64,000 bases of DNA from positions 558,001-622,000 of the forward strand of contig JAMWFC010000052.1 of NCBI GenBank assembly GCA_027475525.1, written 5' to 3'. The notes under the pieces are model-generated. The model saw nothing but the letters and a program-made list of their open reading frames with translations, was not told the DNA's origin and made no database searches. The number at the start of each line of letters is the position of its first letter. Within the stretch, counting starts at the first letter, position 1. Shown piece by piece: positions 11,814 to 22,326 of the stretch. The position numbers and the translations under genes were made by a program. Origin of the DNA: Macrolepiota albuminosa (lineage: Eukaryota > Basidiomycota > Agaricomycetes > Agaricales > Agaricaceae).

Positions 11814-12762
11814 TGATGACGCCCAAAGTTTGGTCAGTAACAAATGTAACTATTGTGTTACCGTACCAAGAGTGTGCGTTGGGCGCGCTATAAGTGTGTT
11901 GAGGAGTCCCGGGCAGGTCCCAGAGAACGCGTCTGTGAAAAAGGGTAAAAGTCGGTAACGGAGTCGGCAAGTGTCAAGCGCTAAGGTAAAGCGCTTAAGA
12001 AAATGCGGTAAGTGAACACGGCAACGGGAAGCGGCAAGAGCACGGTAAGCTTAGCGAAGTTCTAAGCGTCGATAATGCCTGCCGTAGTTGCAAGGCGCGA
12101 GTATGTCGAGTGTTGGCGAACGTCTGTAACTGCCGATGAGTTCGACGTTGCCGACCGTAGCGTAAATGAGCTCTTGAGCGTAAGGGAGACTGAAGTAAGT
12201 GGGGGAAACTGTGGTCTATTCGTCTGCTGTCCAATGTACAAGTCGGTAAGTACTTTTATACTACAATAAGTTCGCCGTCGCCAGTGGCTAATGACGCCAG
12301 AGTGCGGTAAACTGGAAAATTTCAAAGGGGTAGCTCCAACGGTTTCAGATCCCTACCGTCCATTCAAGAGCCTTAGCGACGCCAGGCGACAGATCGCGAA
12401 GCTAAACCATCACTCCATCACCCTTCTGTCCGTCAGAGTACCTAAGCGATGTCAGGCGCCAAATCGAGACGCTAAGCGGTGTCGGACGCCAAGGTCAAAC
12501 GCCAAGCTGTCCGTCAGTTTTTGATAGATGATCAGGCTTCTCGCTAAGCGCTGTCGTTATTGACTGATGCCATCTGTCAGTTGTCATTCTTGCTGCCGTC
12601 GGCGCTATCACTGATTGGATCTGCTTCTTGCCGTGCGCGGCCGTCGGGAATGGCCTAAAATGGGTAGAATGCGTGCGCCAAGTTCGGAACAAATGCGGCA
12701 AGGTTCCCGGAGCTGGTGCCGAGCCTGCCGTTGATGCGCCTAACCTGTATAGGGTCCTATCA
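11814..12762 (-). mobile_element. element A, 3' LTR (949 bp)
   Basis: It is the same length as and almost identical to 22327-23275 (I see one difference, near the right end), which implies a recent insertion. Ends are TG...CA. CCGG at 11810-11813 recurs at 23276-23279 as the target duplication. Confidence 0.93.
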
Positions 12763-12798
12763 TCTCCCCCCAACTGAAAAATTGACTGTCCTCAGTCA
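12763..12798. promoter_or_regulatory. element A polypurine tract and conserved palindrome
   Basis: The element strand reads TTGGGGGGAGA directly before the 3' LTR. TGACTGTCCTCAGTCA follows at 12783-12798, the same as in element B. Conservation of the purine tract is expected; that of the palindrome is not explained by it. Confidence 0.8.
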
Positions 12799-12923
12799 CC
12801 AAATAAGGCTACCGTTACCGCTTTTGTGACAGGTGGTCCGTGCGTTCTTGAGATTTGGTTTATAGTCCTGGCGCATGAGTGTGGACTTCGTTTCTCCTCC
12901 CCATCTTTACCTGGCGCTCTATA

Positions 12924-12929
12924 TATAAA
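12924..12929 (+). promoter_or_regulatory. TATA-like sequence at the start of antisense gene 1 (element A)
   Basis: TATAAA ends only five bases before the ATG at 12935, whereas in element B the gap is about 40. If this is the real TATA box, the transcript may begin inside exon 1 and use the Met codon at 13081. Confidence 0.3.
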
Positions 12930-12934
12930 AAAAT

Positions 12935-15335
12935 ATGTCTTTCCGAATTCCAACTCCGCCTCCAGTACCGTCCCGCGAGGCTCAAGACGCCGCCTCCGCC
13001 TACATTGCTAAGGCGAACAACTTCATCAAGCGCATCGAGGGTGTGGGCGCGGAGGCGCCTACCAACTTGGTTGTTGCCGTTATGAAATTATTGGAGCGGT
13101 GGTATGAGGTGCGCGTTCTTGGCGTGGGATGGGATCGCGAAATCGAAGTGCGGGAGTGGTGCCGGTCGCGGTACCTGGATCACCGTGGCGCAGAGTGGCT
13201 AGCGCCCTTTGCTCGATTTGTAAGGGTTTGTATTTCTTGCCGTGTCGCTAGCTGACCGGGTTCCTAGGCGCCTCCTCCTGTCCCCACCATTGAGGACGAA
13301 TTAGAGGATATCCTATCTGGGGCCTTGCCGATGACGGTGAGCGCTCCCGCGCCTGAGTAAGTAACTCTGATTTTGATTTCTAACCTAGCTGTGGTCTGAC
13401 CTATCGCCTCATAGCAAGCAAGAGGTGTTAGCGCCTCTTGCTAATTTGCAGGTGGATGCGGAGATGGCAGCGATTCGCGAGAGCGTGCTGGAAGAGGCTT
13501 CCCGCGACGCCAAGGAGAGGACCAGGGCATTGGAGGAGCGAGAGGCCGCTGGCGAAGACCTGGTCGCCAGTGAGAAGTCGCCAGTTGGGAGGAAGCAGGG
13601 GTCAGGTGAGAAGGACTCCCGCGCCGGCAGTGCCCTAAGCCCAGCACTGCCGGCAGGCAAATCGGGCTCTCCGGTCAAGCCTGGGAAGACCTTGAAGAAG
13701 AAGGTAAGTTTATGCTTCCTTACCGCTGCCGACTTTTGTTTATTTCTTCCTAAGTCTCGTAAGGCTGCCGCCCCTCGTTACACTGTGAGTTGGTCGCGCC
13801 AAGGTACTTTTTCCACTAACCGCCTAGTTGGCAGGCGCCAACACAAACTTCCTTTAGCGACGCAGAGCTGAAGGGATTGTTGGTAGCGCGACGAGATGAG
13901 GCGGTTTTAGATGAGGGAATGGAAGCGGGAGTAGTCTTGCCGGAAATGAAGGATAAGAAGACGGCAAGTCCGGCGGCAAGACGGGAGTTCAAGGACTCCC
14001 AAGGAGCGGTAAGTGCTGTAGCTCTTCTTACCGCGTCTGTTGACACTTCTGTAGTGCGACAAGTGCTGGGCCGACAACGACCCAGAGGGGTGTTGGTACC
14101 CCACCGGTGGTCAGCCCTGCTACCGGTGCGGGACGCTAAAACGGGCTTGCACCTTGGACGGCGCCAAGAGTCGTGAACGCGGTGGGGCTCCCGACGCGGT
14201 AGTGGAGCGCACTTTCAAGCGTGCCGTACTCGTCAGAAGGGCGCGGGAGTTCGTCGAGGGGGAGAGGAAGAAGCAGGCCGCTGGCGACGCGGCTGGAATC
14301 AGCAAGAGTTCCCTGGCGCTGCCGACTCGCCAAGGGGATGAAAACGAAACAGTCGGTACTCGTGGCGCCGGGGAGCGCCAAGGGACGGCGGTCCCCTTAA
14401 AACGACAAGTCCCTTCACCTGCCAAGGGGAAGGGCAAGGCTAAGCGCGCGCGGGTAGTGGAATCTCCTCCCCCCACCCCCGAGGACGTTGAGATGGAGGA
14501 TCTCGAAAAGGCGCTTGCCGCTAGCCGCCTTCCGCCAAGGGACACCGAAGCCGGGCCTAGCAACTTGCTCTCCCCCATCCACCTGCGAGTGGCTTCTTTG
14601 CCACTTCCCGACGAGGATGACGCGGTAATGGATCCGCCGCCAAGGGAAGAGCCTGAGGCCACGGTTGGTGACAAGGACGCGGACGGGGAGGACGACATGG
14701 GTGCAGAGGAGGCGGTAGCGGTAGCGGGAGGCAGTGAGGATCTGGCGGCCGACGAAACGTTGGCGACTCAGCGGGAAGGGGGCGATGAAGAGGCATCGGT
14801 AAGGGAGGTAGTGGAAGGAGAGGAGGGGGCAGGAGTTACCCGGGAAGAGCCTGAGTGGCGGTGGTTGCCTCCCTATGGCAACGCCGCCCCTTGGGAGGTT
14901 TCAGACCCCGAGGACGTTGCCGGGCTGGAGCCTAGGCGCCCCGTGATCGCTAGGGTCAATCCCTCGTGGACCCCCCAGCCGCAGCCAACGGTCACTGGCG
15001 ACGCCTTCAACTGGCTGGGGCAAGACCTCGTATACCCAGTGGTGGCGCTCAATCCGCGGGAGATGTTGGAGCGATTTTCCAGGAGGGCGGCAACGATGGA
15101 GGCGGTAATGGGACGAGAGCGGGAGCGGGTCCGAGGGCAGCTAATGGCGCTAAGGTTGCGGTATTCCAACCTTGGCCGCAGCCTTAGTGTCCTTCGGGAC
15201 TATCAGGCAGATTGCCAAGCCGCCCTGGATTGGCAAGCGGCCAACAACATCCTGCCGGGCGACCTCTTGCCGCTTCGAGACTCATCTTTGCCCGTGTCCG
15301 ACGATTCCCTGCCGATGGAGGACAGTAGCGAGTAA
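12935..15335 (+). CDS. antisense gene 1 of element A: six-exon Zn-cluster-like protein
   Basis: Exons 12935-13219, 13268-13356, 13415-13703, 13755-13784, 13835-14008 and 14055-15335 (introns 46-58 bp, all GT-AG) add up to 2148 nt, a 715-residue protein with no stop. Residues ~1-95 form a helical Trp-rich domain; ~120-225 is charged and coiled-coil-like; the start of exon 6 (~residue 290) carries six cysteines spaced CX2CX8CX8CX2CX6C followed by Lys/Arg, resembling a Zn2Cys6 DNA-binding cluster with a longer C2-C3 gap. A Lys/Arg cluster near AKGKGKAKRARV could be a nuclear signal; the rest is acidic, with a conserved helical C-terminal domain. The gene is antisense to gag-pol and convergent with pol (425 bp between stops). 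Its introns would be invisible to splicing of the genomic RNA, which explains their survival. Role unknown: a DNA-binding, targeting or regulatory factor is inference. Confidence 0.85.
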
Positions 15336-15758
15336 ACGGTCCTTAGCGTAGATAGGCCGTTTTGTAGATATTTTACTCATTGCCGGACTCGCATATATTT
15401 TTCTTGCCGCGTTCTTGCCAAGTGTGAGGGGAAGCTTTATAATTTGAGTTAGCGCAGCAGCAAACAAAGTATAGCTAAGCGACAGTAAGCGGTAAGCATC
15501 CTAGGGTAGGTTTTAGTAAGATGAATCATATGAGGGGGACTTAGACAAATTTTTGAGGAAAAGGGAAACGCTCAGTAAGTCATCATAGCGAAAAACCCTT
15601 GGCGAGAGTTGCGCAATGCGCTAAGCGTTGGCGACACACTAGCGCTGCGACTTGACTAAGTAAGAAAATGTCTGTTAGATATGGTATAGTAAGTGTCGGC
15701 AAGAAAGATAAGTAGGGTAAGTAACAGAAAGAAAAAGCTTATCAAGTTATAGTCTTTT
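15336..15758. other. spacer between convergent antisense gene 1 and pol (element A)
   Basis: No gene. It contains the conserved block 15561-15591 shared with element B. It presumably holds the 3' end signals of the antisense gene. Confidence 0.6.
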
Positions 15759-18700
15759 CTAATCATTTTCTTCTTCTTCAACTAAAGTCGGCAAGTCTTC
15801 ATCGTCCAATAACTCGGTTTCTTCAAGTTCTCGTAGCTTGGCGGTGTCGATATCTAGCGCTTCAAGCGGCAAGTCAATGTGTTCTCTGGCGAGATACGGC
15901 AATAGGCGAAAGGCGGCAACAGGTCGGTGTAGGACTGAACCATCTAATTCACAGAGCACGTAAGCGCCTCCACGGTTACGAGAGATAACTACCAAAGGTC
16001 CTAGATAGCGCGGGCGCATTTTCTTGTTGTAGGAGGTCTCGATTTTGGAGTTGCGCATAAGCACTAGCGCTCCTCTCGGGAAGTTGTAATCCTTGATAGT
16101 GGCGCCATGCTCGGTTTCGAATCGCAGGGCTGCTTGGCGACGGGCGCTAAAGACTACCTCGTGGAGTCGCTCTAAATCTTCCTTCCTTCGCTGGAGATCA
16201 ATAGCTCGTCTGGCGATAAGATCGGTAGTCGCTAAGATGCTGTTGGGTGCTGGTTGAAGGTAGGTCGCTTCTATGATGTCGGCAGGGAGTAAAGGATGGG
16301 TGCCAGTAGCCGCATAGTAAGGAGAACAACCCATGCGCTTACGAATGGTAACTCTTTCCGACCAAAACACTGAATACGTCGCCTCACTCCAACGCGACTC
16401 GTCGCCATCGACTGCCTTGAAGAGCGCTTGCCGCACGTCAAAGTGTGGCCTCTCTACCAAGCCATTGGCGCGTTTGTTGTAGCCTGATACTCGAATATGA
16501 TGTATATTGTATTTCTTGGCGAGGTAAGTTAGCGCTTTGATGATAGGCGCACCGTTATCCGTGACGATTTCTCTTAGCGCTCCCCAACGGCAGATGACGT
16601 CTTCAAATAACCACTTGGCGACCGCCTCGGTATTTTCTCTTTGCAGCATGCGAAACTCAGGCCAGTGGATTAGCGAGCAACGACCTTGAATGATGTACTT
16701 GTAGCGACCAGATTTAGGCATATGCATGGTGTCGACGTAGATTTTGCTGAAGAGGGGAGCTGGCGTTGCAACGGTTGGCGGTATGAGCACTTGGCGCGTT
16801 TGTTGGATTTGGCAGAGGTGGCAAGTCCTGATGTACCAGGCGATGTCGGCACTAGCGTGTGGCCACCAGAATCGTTCTAGCAGAGAGGCTCGGGTAGCGT
16901 ACAGGCCTCTATGTCCTAGCTCGTCATGCATGGCGCGCAAGACTCGTAAGCGACTTTCTGGCTTGATAATCAGTTTGTGAGCGCCATCGCGATTCCGTCG
17001 CCAAAGTCGGTTGTCGGTAAAGAAGAAGCGGGTGGCATAACGGATAAAGGTCGCGTATTGTTCGTCGGTAAGGTCTGGGGGTCGCTTAAGGTCTTGTAGC
17101 CATTGTTCAACGAGTAACAAGCGACTGTCTTCCGCCTTTGCCTTGGCGGATCGGGGGGTCGCTTAAGGTCTTGTAGCCATTGTTCAACGAGTAACAAGCG
17201 ACTGTCTTCCGCCTTTGCCTTGGCGGATCGGGGAACGCATTGTAGGTCAGGTTTTTGCTGTCCTCTCTTAGCGGATGGGGTTCTTGTACGATTTTCACTG
17301 GTGGTGAGTCCTGACTGCAAATGCTTGCCGTGTAGAATGTGAGGGGAGCGCTAAAAGTCTCGGGGCGGTAAGGGACGATAGGATGTAAAAGGATGCTGGC
17401 AGGCTGTTGCCGTCGTAGTAAGGGAATTGGCTGTTGAATGAGGTGTACGAATCCATGTAAGCGGTCAATCCAGTCCTCGAAATCGCTATCAGCCTGTGGG
17501 TCCACTGCCGGGTCGCCAGGCTGCCGTGGTCGCCTAGAAAGTCCATCTGGTCCGTGGAAAGAGCTCTTGACGTGTACCAACTCAAAGTGAAACATGAGGA
17601 TGGCAACTACCCACCGGTTCATGCTAGCGGATGGCTGGATATCGGGATTCTGCAGCATGCCTTTGATGTACCTAGCGTCGACTTCAACAATCAGATTCCG
17701 CACGCCAATCAAATACATCTTTAGCGACCGGAAGGCTTTGAAGAGTCCATAGAGCTCTAGCTTAGGCTGGCTGTAGCGAGACTCTCTGTCGTTTAGCGTG
17801 ATAGACCCAAAGCGGTTGTAGCGTCGCTGTTTCCGATTGTCGCTAAGGCACTGGCACAGGAAGTAGCCAACGGCAATGTACGAGGTATCCACCGCCAAGA
17901 TGACAGGGTCGGCAGAGCTATAGTCGATTGGAACTAGGGGCTTGGCGTCTTGTAAGGCCTTTACTAAGTCTCGTTGTGCGGTAACCTGGTCTGGCCCAAA
18001 TTCGAAGGGCTCGTTGGCGCGGGTGAGTCGGTTAAGAGCATGTGCGCGATGGGCAAAGTTCTTGACGAATATCCTGAGAACGCCAACGGTGCCAAGAAAG
18101 GCGCGAACTTCAGATAAGTCGCGGCAAGGACCCCATCGCTCTAGGAGTGCTAAGCGAGACTCGTCGGGAACGCGACCGTCGGGAGTGCAGATGTGACCAA
18201 GTATTTTGAACCTTGGCGCGCAAAGGAGAAGTTTGTGACCGCTAAACGTACCACCGCTATACTTCATACGCTGGAGAACTCGATTGAGCAGCTGGAAAAA
18301 GTCCCATAGCGCTAAGCGAATGTTGGGGTTCTCGGGATGGGTTGCCGGTAAGCCGTTTACGAGTCGCCAGTCTTTGGGGCCTTTGACGCCAACGTCATCA
18401 ATGAAGCTAAGGACATTATGCGGTATTTCGGGTTGGAGGATGAAGGTGATGTCGTCATGGAATATGGGGACTGAGTTTGTCCAGCCCATCGGTAAGGTGA
18501 CTAGGCGCAGCGCGCCAAACGGAGTTTGAAAGGTGGTGAGGTCACGGGAAGAGGGGTGTATCAAGCGTTCATCGTAGCCAACGTAGAGATCAAGGGTGGC
18601 GCCACAGATGCGCCCGGCAAAGGACTCGGCAAAGTGGTCAGGGAATGGCGGTACGCCAGAGTGTCGTATGGTGACTCTATTCAGCGGTTCAAGACTGTGG

Positions 18701-19584
18701 ACTATGCGTAGATTACCGTTCTTTTTGAGGACGCAGAACCAACGGGAGCGGTAAGAACTATTGGAGGGCTCGTAGACGCCAGCCTGTATCTTGGTCCTAA
18801 TGATCTGGCAGACCTCGGCTTCGATCCCAGGCGGTAACGGTCGGTTGTGCTCAGTCCACGGTACGTGAGGAATGGTCGGGATGACGACAGGCGGGAAGAA
18901 ATCTGTGCGGAGGCTGCCACGTTCTGAGTCCTCCCAAGCAAAAGCTTTGTCTTGCTTAGCGACGAGATCGGTAAGGACATTCAACTCATCTTTGGTCAAA
19001 AATCCTGTGTCGTGCTCCTTGGCGAACTGCTGCTGGCGTTCTGCGGTAAAACGTCCCGTGGGCTGAAAAGGTGGCGGATTCGGTAATAAGGTCGGCATGT
19101 CGGCAAGAGGGTTGCCAATGATCTGGCGCTCGATCCTAAACGTCTCGGGAGAGTGCGTAGCGATGGGTTTTGTTTTAAGCGCAACTGGCTTATATTTCTT
19201 TTTAACTTGAACCCCTTTCCTTTTGGGAGCGTTAGCTTGGTTATAAACAGAGGTGGAAAGGGGAACTGTAGCCTGAGGGGCGGCAAGTCCAAGAACGGCA
19301 GGAGACGAGGCTCCGGGAAGTGTAGTGAGATACGTATCGGTAGACGCAATATTTTGAAAAGATTCAGAAGCGGTAAGATATAAGTAGGCAAGAGAGGAGT
19401 CGGTAATGTTTTGATTTTTCTGGGAAGGCTCTGCGTCGGTAGCGGGTAAAGTAGTTAAAACATCTTCGTCAAGAAAAGTAGTAGACAAAACAGTTACAAG
19501 ACCAGTTGAATGGTCATATTCCAGCGTTAGCGCCACATCTCCGTGATCATCGCCAATCACCTCCTCGATGGTCTGTGAAAACAC
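15759..19584 (-). CDS. pol: element A Pol: reverse transcriptase, RNase H, integrase
   Basis: Two frames, 19584-17107 and 17120-15759, are one gene interrupted by the 77-bp duplication at 17081-17234. RT: the catalytic Asp pair is in LSFIDDVGVKG. RNase H: DPVILAVDTS, then ESRYSQPKLELYGL, VDARY and DGLSRR. Integrase: an HHCC zinc site (HDELGHRG and CHLCQIQ), the DDE residues in KIYVDTMHMP, IVTDNGAP and NGLVERPHF, and a GPY/F-like YLGPLVV. No chromodomain is visible; the C-terminus is acidic. The frame opens -1 relative to gag-protease, overlapping its last ~25 codons, so Pol is probably made by frameshifting; the same holds in element B. It acts in the virus-like particle and the nucleus, copying the RNA and inserting the cDNA. 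Confidence 0.9.
17081..17234. repeat. 77-bp tandem duplication in pol (probable assembly artefact)
   Basis: An exact 77-bp duplication inside pol of element A. It shifts the frame between RNase H and integrase; one copy alone leaves the frame open. Confidence 0.88.
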
Positions 19585-19704
19585 CGGTAGGGTCGTTCGT
19601 TGGCGTGTTGGTCGGTAAACTCATCATCGCCAATCACCTCCTCGATGGTCTGTGAAAACACCGGTAGGGTCGTTCGTTGGCGTGTTGGTCGGTAAACTCC
19701 GGGG
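19551..19704. repeat. 77-bp tandem duplication at the gag/pol junction (probable assembly artefact)
   Basis: An exact 77-bp duplication covers the end of gag-protease and the start of pol. The -1 frame relation between the two is seen within a single copy, so it is not caused by the duplication. Confidence 0.88.
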
Positions 19705-22072
19705 GCTTAGCGAGGGCGCCTTTTTGTTGTCCCCTAGGGAACGTTGGCACCGTTCGTCGGATTCCGGAGTTGGGGTCGCTAATTGTGAGGGTCGTCTCCT
19801 CGTCGGTAACTGTCTTGACGACTGATCGCGCCAAGACGTCAAAAGGTCTGCCGAGTAATAAGTCGTATGCTGGGGAGCGTAAAATGTGTATCTGGAGGTA
19901 AAAGGTAATGTCGCCAAGGGTGCACGGCACATTCTTGGCGAGGCCGAGGGATCTGTCTACCGTACCGTTAGCGCTCTGCATGTTTAGTATCACCGTAGGG
20001 TCGTAAATGAGGCCTAGATCATTAGCGACTTCTGCTGCCATAGAAATAATCTGAGACCCGCTATCCACGATTGCCTCTACTTCGTGCTTGTTGTCTACGG
20101 TTAGCGCTACCGAGCGGATAGCGTGCGATTCTTGAGCGACGGTAAGAATGGCGGGGTCCTCTCCATGGTCTACAGACCTAAGGTAGGTCTCTACTGGGTC
20201 CACCGAGGTGGCGTTAGCGATGGGGTCGGCAAGAGTGTCTTCAGTGTCGGGAGGGTCGATGGTAACAGAGAAACCAGGAAGCGCGTCGTCGAGTTCATCA
20301 ACTTCGGCAACGGCTGTCGCCAAGGGTCGTCGGGGAGTGACTGCCGTCTTGACCTGGTTGCGGACGTCGGGAGCAATACTACAAAGTTCTTCTACTGACA
20401 AGGTGACGGCGGTTTTCATGATACGGTTAAAAACGTGGTTAGATTTCTCTATGTCGAAAATTGGCGCGGTAGGTCGGTAGCCACCCTCAGGACGTTTCTC
20501 GGGAGCGGCAAAGTTTCGTTGTGCGGGAGCATGATATCGGTCGGGAATCCCTGAGTAGGGATGGAGAGGCGGCAAAGGCGGTTCGGGAGCGGTAGCGGTC
20601 GACGATGGTTCTGAAGCAGGAGCAGGGGCAGTGGCAGGAGGTGCGGCAGGAGCAGGTGTCGGTAACTTGCTAGCGGGAGGCATTGGCTTATATCCTTTAA
20701 GAGGTTGTTTGGGCTGCTTAACTTCAACCCCATCAAAAACCTGGTTCTTTAGCGAATCCAACTCCTGTTGGAGCTTGGCGATACGCTCTTCCCGCGAGAA
20801 AGTAGGGTGGTCGCCAACGCTGTCGAAATGTAGGACCTCGTGAATCATCTGCTGTTGGGTCGCCTGCTCGGGGTCGGGGTTAGCGTTGCCAGATAGCGTG
20901 CCGGTAACGATTTGTCCTGGGTTGCGCCTATGCCACTCATCAACTCGCTCCTGGAAGGACTTCTTGTCTGGGTAGTTGGGGATGGTGGCGCCAGTGGTGA
21001 GGACTATCTTGCCGTCGATAGCCCTTCGAATTCTACCTTGGCGAACGTAATTCTCGAGGGTAGCGCATCGTCCTCTAGTCATAGTATGGCCAATTTCCCC
21101 ACAGAAGTGGCAAGGGCCAGGTGCGGGTACGTTAGCGGGTCGGTTAGCCGTGAGGTTGGTGGTAATCATGGTTTCGATACGGGTCATAGCGGAAGCGACA
21201 GCGGCGGTAATAGCAGCATTGAGCTCCTCTTTCTTAACGAAGTCGGCAACAGGAGGCGGGATGGGAATGATACCGTTAGTTCGCTCAGGTGGTGGGCTCG
21301 TCCTAGCGCGCTGCAGTCCAACGCCAGTGTCCGTTCCCTTGAGAACCCATTTACCGGCTTCAAAGACGTCGGCAACGTTATAGGGCTCGTCTGGGTGATG
21401 AGCCTGATGAACTATCTCTAGGCGACGAGCAATACGCGTCCACAGTGAAGTCGGGATGCCTTGCTGGAACAGGCGACGCTCCTCGTTAATATAGAGCTTG
21501 CCGTTCTGCAGAAGCCACCTAGCAATTTTCTGGAACTCGCGGTAATACGTGGAGAATGCGCCAAGCGACGATGTGCCACTGTCGAAAGATTCCTGAACTA
21601 GTTTCTGGAGCTCGTTTACCGTGTATCGGGTAGCTTCCTCTGCGCCAGGGTACAACTGGATCACTGCCGTCTTCCAGTCCTCATACGAAGCGCCTTGGGC
21701 TGGAGCTGGCGGGGCGGCAGGGACAAAGGCGGCAAACTCGGTAAGACCTGTCCACGTCTCTGCCGTGTCATACGATACGTATCTTGCCGCATACTCCTTC
21801 ATCTGCGTGTGGTCGGTAATGTTACAGTCTCTGAATAAATACTCCAATTCCTTAAAATACTGGGAGAGCTCCCGTGGCTTGGTCTCGTCCCATTTCGGTG
21901 CCGAGAAGTGGTTGCGTGGCGGCATGCGTTGGACTTGTTGTTCCATAGCGACTGTGTTGGCGAGTTCGGTTAGCGGTAGTGGGGAAGGAGTTCTGGAGAT
22001 TGGCGACGGGGTAAGAGAAATGAGTTGTGAAAGAGGCGTTAGCGGAGTGATGGGAGTAACTGATTGCGGCAA
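19634..22072 (-). CDS. gag: element A Gag-protease polyprotein (812 aa)
   Basis: The N-terminal half is capsid-like. A zinc knuckle CHFCGEIGHTMTRGRC follows (C-X2-C-X4-H-X6-C, a longer last gap than the usual CCHC). A Pro/Ala-rich linker comes next, then a retropepsin domain with the catalytic VDSGSQIISMA and the C-terminal DLLLGRPFDVL flap/hydrophobic region. Capsid, RNA-binding and protease are thus in one frame, with Pol in the next. The Met at 22072 is the first in a long open frame; translation may start a little upstream because the frame is open there. Confidence 0.88.
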   Translation of the reverse strand: MPQSVTPITPLTPLSQLISLTPSPISRTPSPLPLTELANTVAMEQQVQRMPPRNHFSAPKWDETKPRELSQYFKELEYLFRDCNITDHTQMKEYAARYVSYDTAETWTGLTEFAAFVPAAPPAPAQGASYEDWKTAVIQLYPGAEEATRYTVNELQKLVQESFDSGTSSLGAFSTYYREFQKIARWLLQNGKLYINEERRLFQQGIPTSLWTRIARRLEIVHQAHHPDEPYNVADVFEAGKWVLKGTDTGVGLQRARTSPPPERTNGIIPIPPPVADFVKKEELNAAITAAVASAMTRIETMITTNLTANRPANVPAPGPCHFCGEIGHTMTRGRCATLENYVRQGRIRRAIDGKIVLTTGATIPNYPDKKSFQERVDEWHRRNPGQIVTGTLSGNANPDPEQATQQQMIHEVLHFDSVGDHPTFSREERIAKLQQELDSLKNQVFDGVEVKQPKQPLKGYKPMPPASKLPTPAPAAPPATAPAPASEPSSTATAPEPPLPPLHPYSGIPDRYHAPAQRNFAAPEKRPEGGYRPTAPIFDIEKSNHVFNRIMKTAVTLSVEELCSIAPDVRNQVKTAVTPRRPLATAVAEVDELDDALPGFSVTIDPPDTEDTLADPIANATSVDPVETYLRSVDHGEDPAILTVAQESHAIRSVALTVDNKHEVEAIVDSGSQIISMAAEVANDLGLIYDPTVILNMQSANGTVDRSLGLAKNVPCTLGDITFYLQIHILRSPAYDLLLGRPFDVLARSVVKTVTDEETTLTISDPNSGIRRTVPTFPRGQQKGALAKPPEFTDQHANERPYRCFHRPSRR

Positions 22073-22305
22073 AGTAAAGGGCGACGCTAAGGGGTCGTCG
22101 GCACTATAATCGAGGGAGTGCGGGAAGAGATCAGGAAAAGCGTCTACAGTGGCGTTCTGTAGTTCCTGGGCTAGAGAGAGACCCGGTAAGGCACCAGGTG
22201 GTTGTGGAGTTGATAGGTGGGAAGGAGCTATGCCTTCTGCCGACTGGTCTAGCAGGCGGCGCCTACGCTGGAGACGGGTTTCTGGCGGAATTCTGCCCTA
22301 GAGAT

Positions 22306-22323
22306 CCCTCGCGGTGGGCTCCA
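22306..22323 (-). promoter_or_regulatory. element A primer binding site
   Basis: Three bases inside the 5' LTR the element strand reads TGGAGCCCACCGCGAGGG. It starts with TGG, as expected for pairing to a tRNA 3' CCA, and its first 13 bases are the same in element B. Which tRNA is used was not determined. Confidence 0.7.
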
Positions 22324-22326
22324 ATT

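Noticed and set aside
11995..12524. Several 60-90 codon frames repeated identically at 22508-23037
   Set aside because: They lie in the two LTR copies of element A, so the repetition reflects the LTR, not a gene.
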